DNA of 64,000 nt from Proteiniphilum sp. UBA4977. Its GTDB lineage: Bacteria; Bacteroidota; Bacteroidia; Bacteroidales; Dysgonomonadaceae. A model generated the notes under the pieces. It did no database searches and was not told the origin of the DNA. It was given only the letters and a program-made list of their open reading frames with translations. The translations under genes were made by a program, and so were the position numbers. Positions 63,959-64,000 of the stretch are shown here, one piece after another (position 1 is the stretch's first letter; each line of letters opens with the position of its first letter). The stretch lies in NCBI GenBank assembly GCA_002398565.1, contig DGZP01000125.1, positions 1-64,000 on the forward strand. The letters are read 5' to 3'.

Positions 63959-63989
63959 CAAATATAGGATTTTTACAGTTAGATAGAAA
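63959..63989 (-). promoter_or_regulatory. Promoter of the nucleotidyltransferase gene
   Basis: On the minus strand, -33 TTTC (63986-63989) and -7 TATATTTG (63959-63966) are separated by 19 nt, 34 nt before the ATG at 63925. Confidence 0.65.
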
Positions 63990-64000
63990 GGGAAAAGGCA

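Overview
The window looks like chromosomal DNA of a Bacteroidota, order Bacteroidales, probably near the Dysgonomonadaceae (Proteiniphilum/Petrimonas-like); the family placement is inference. Evidence: many starts are preceded by the Bacteroidetes -7 element TAnnTTTG, in four cases (fba, tmRNA, tRNA-Gln, the last gene) with a TTTG- or TTTC-like -33 box 19-20 nt upstream; Shine-Dalgarno sequences are rare; the tmRNA encodes a tag ending NNYALAA; and the gene families (DUF4382, DUF3127, DUF3467, Nudix-type sugar regulators, lipoprotein-rich sugar loci) are typical of the group. There is no rRNA, CRISPR array, prophage or intact insertion sequence.

Layout. 1-365: intergenic, with two tandem hairpin-forming repeats that each carry a Fur-box-like site. 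366-2048: two lipoproteins. 2089-7235 (minus): DUF3298 lipoprotein, rsmG, MBL hydrolase, gcvP. 7394-11823 (minus): cydAB, a DUF3467 protein, ald. 12057-18571: fba (plus), then malQ, an AspT/YidE-type transporter and prmA (minus). 18877-21525 (plus): TPR protein and an ECF sigma / one-TM protein / Spy-like trio. 21679-25777 (plus): an AT-rich sulfatase and PhoD-like phosphatase pair. 25974-27516 (minus): Cof-type HAD phosphatase and tmRNA. 27721-36303 (plus): nfnA-nfnB-pdxB, a TPR/OmpA-like lipoprotein, trkH, tyrS, tRNA-Gln. 36489-42613 (minus): DUF3127 protein and an exported 3-keto-sugar type operon (doxX, two Tat-signal Gfo/Idh/MocA oxidoreductases, DUF1080 lipoprotein, sugar isomerase-like lipoprotein). 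42843-44501: acyl-CoA synthetase-like enzyme. 44545-52269 (minus): carA and two tandem full-length carB genes. 52497-56932 (plus): GT4-toroid fusion, GH130 and a SIMPL protein. 56982-61527 (minus): galactose cluster galM, sugar MFS, galK and a Nudix-type regulator. 61673-63925 (minus): CBS/CorC membrane protein and a sugar nucleotidyltransferase.

How the genes work together. Most of the window is housekeeping: central carbon (fba, malQ, galKM), microaerobic respiration (cydAB), redox balance (nfnAB), amino acids and pyrimidines (gcvP, ald, carAB), cofactor synthesis (pdxB) and translation (rsmG, prmA, tyrS, tRNA-Gln, tmRNA). The more distinctive parts are the exported oxidation/elimination sugar operon with DoxX, the twin carB genes whose motifs read like the eukaryotic CAD type, the overlapping GT4/GH130 pair, the ECF trio, the galactose cluster with a catalytically degenerate Nudix regulator and a terminator-like hairpin directly before galK, and the Fur-box hairpin repeats at the left edge.
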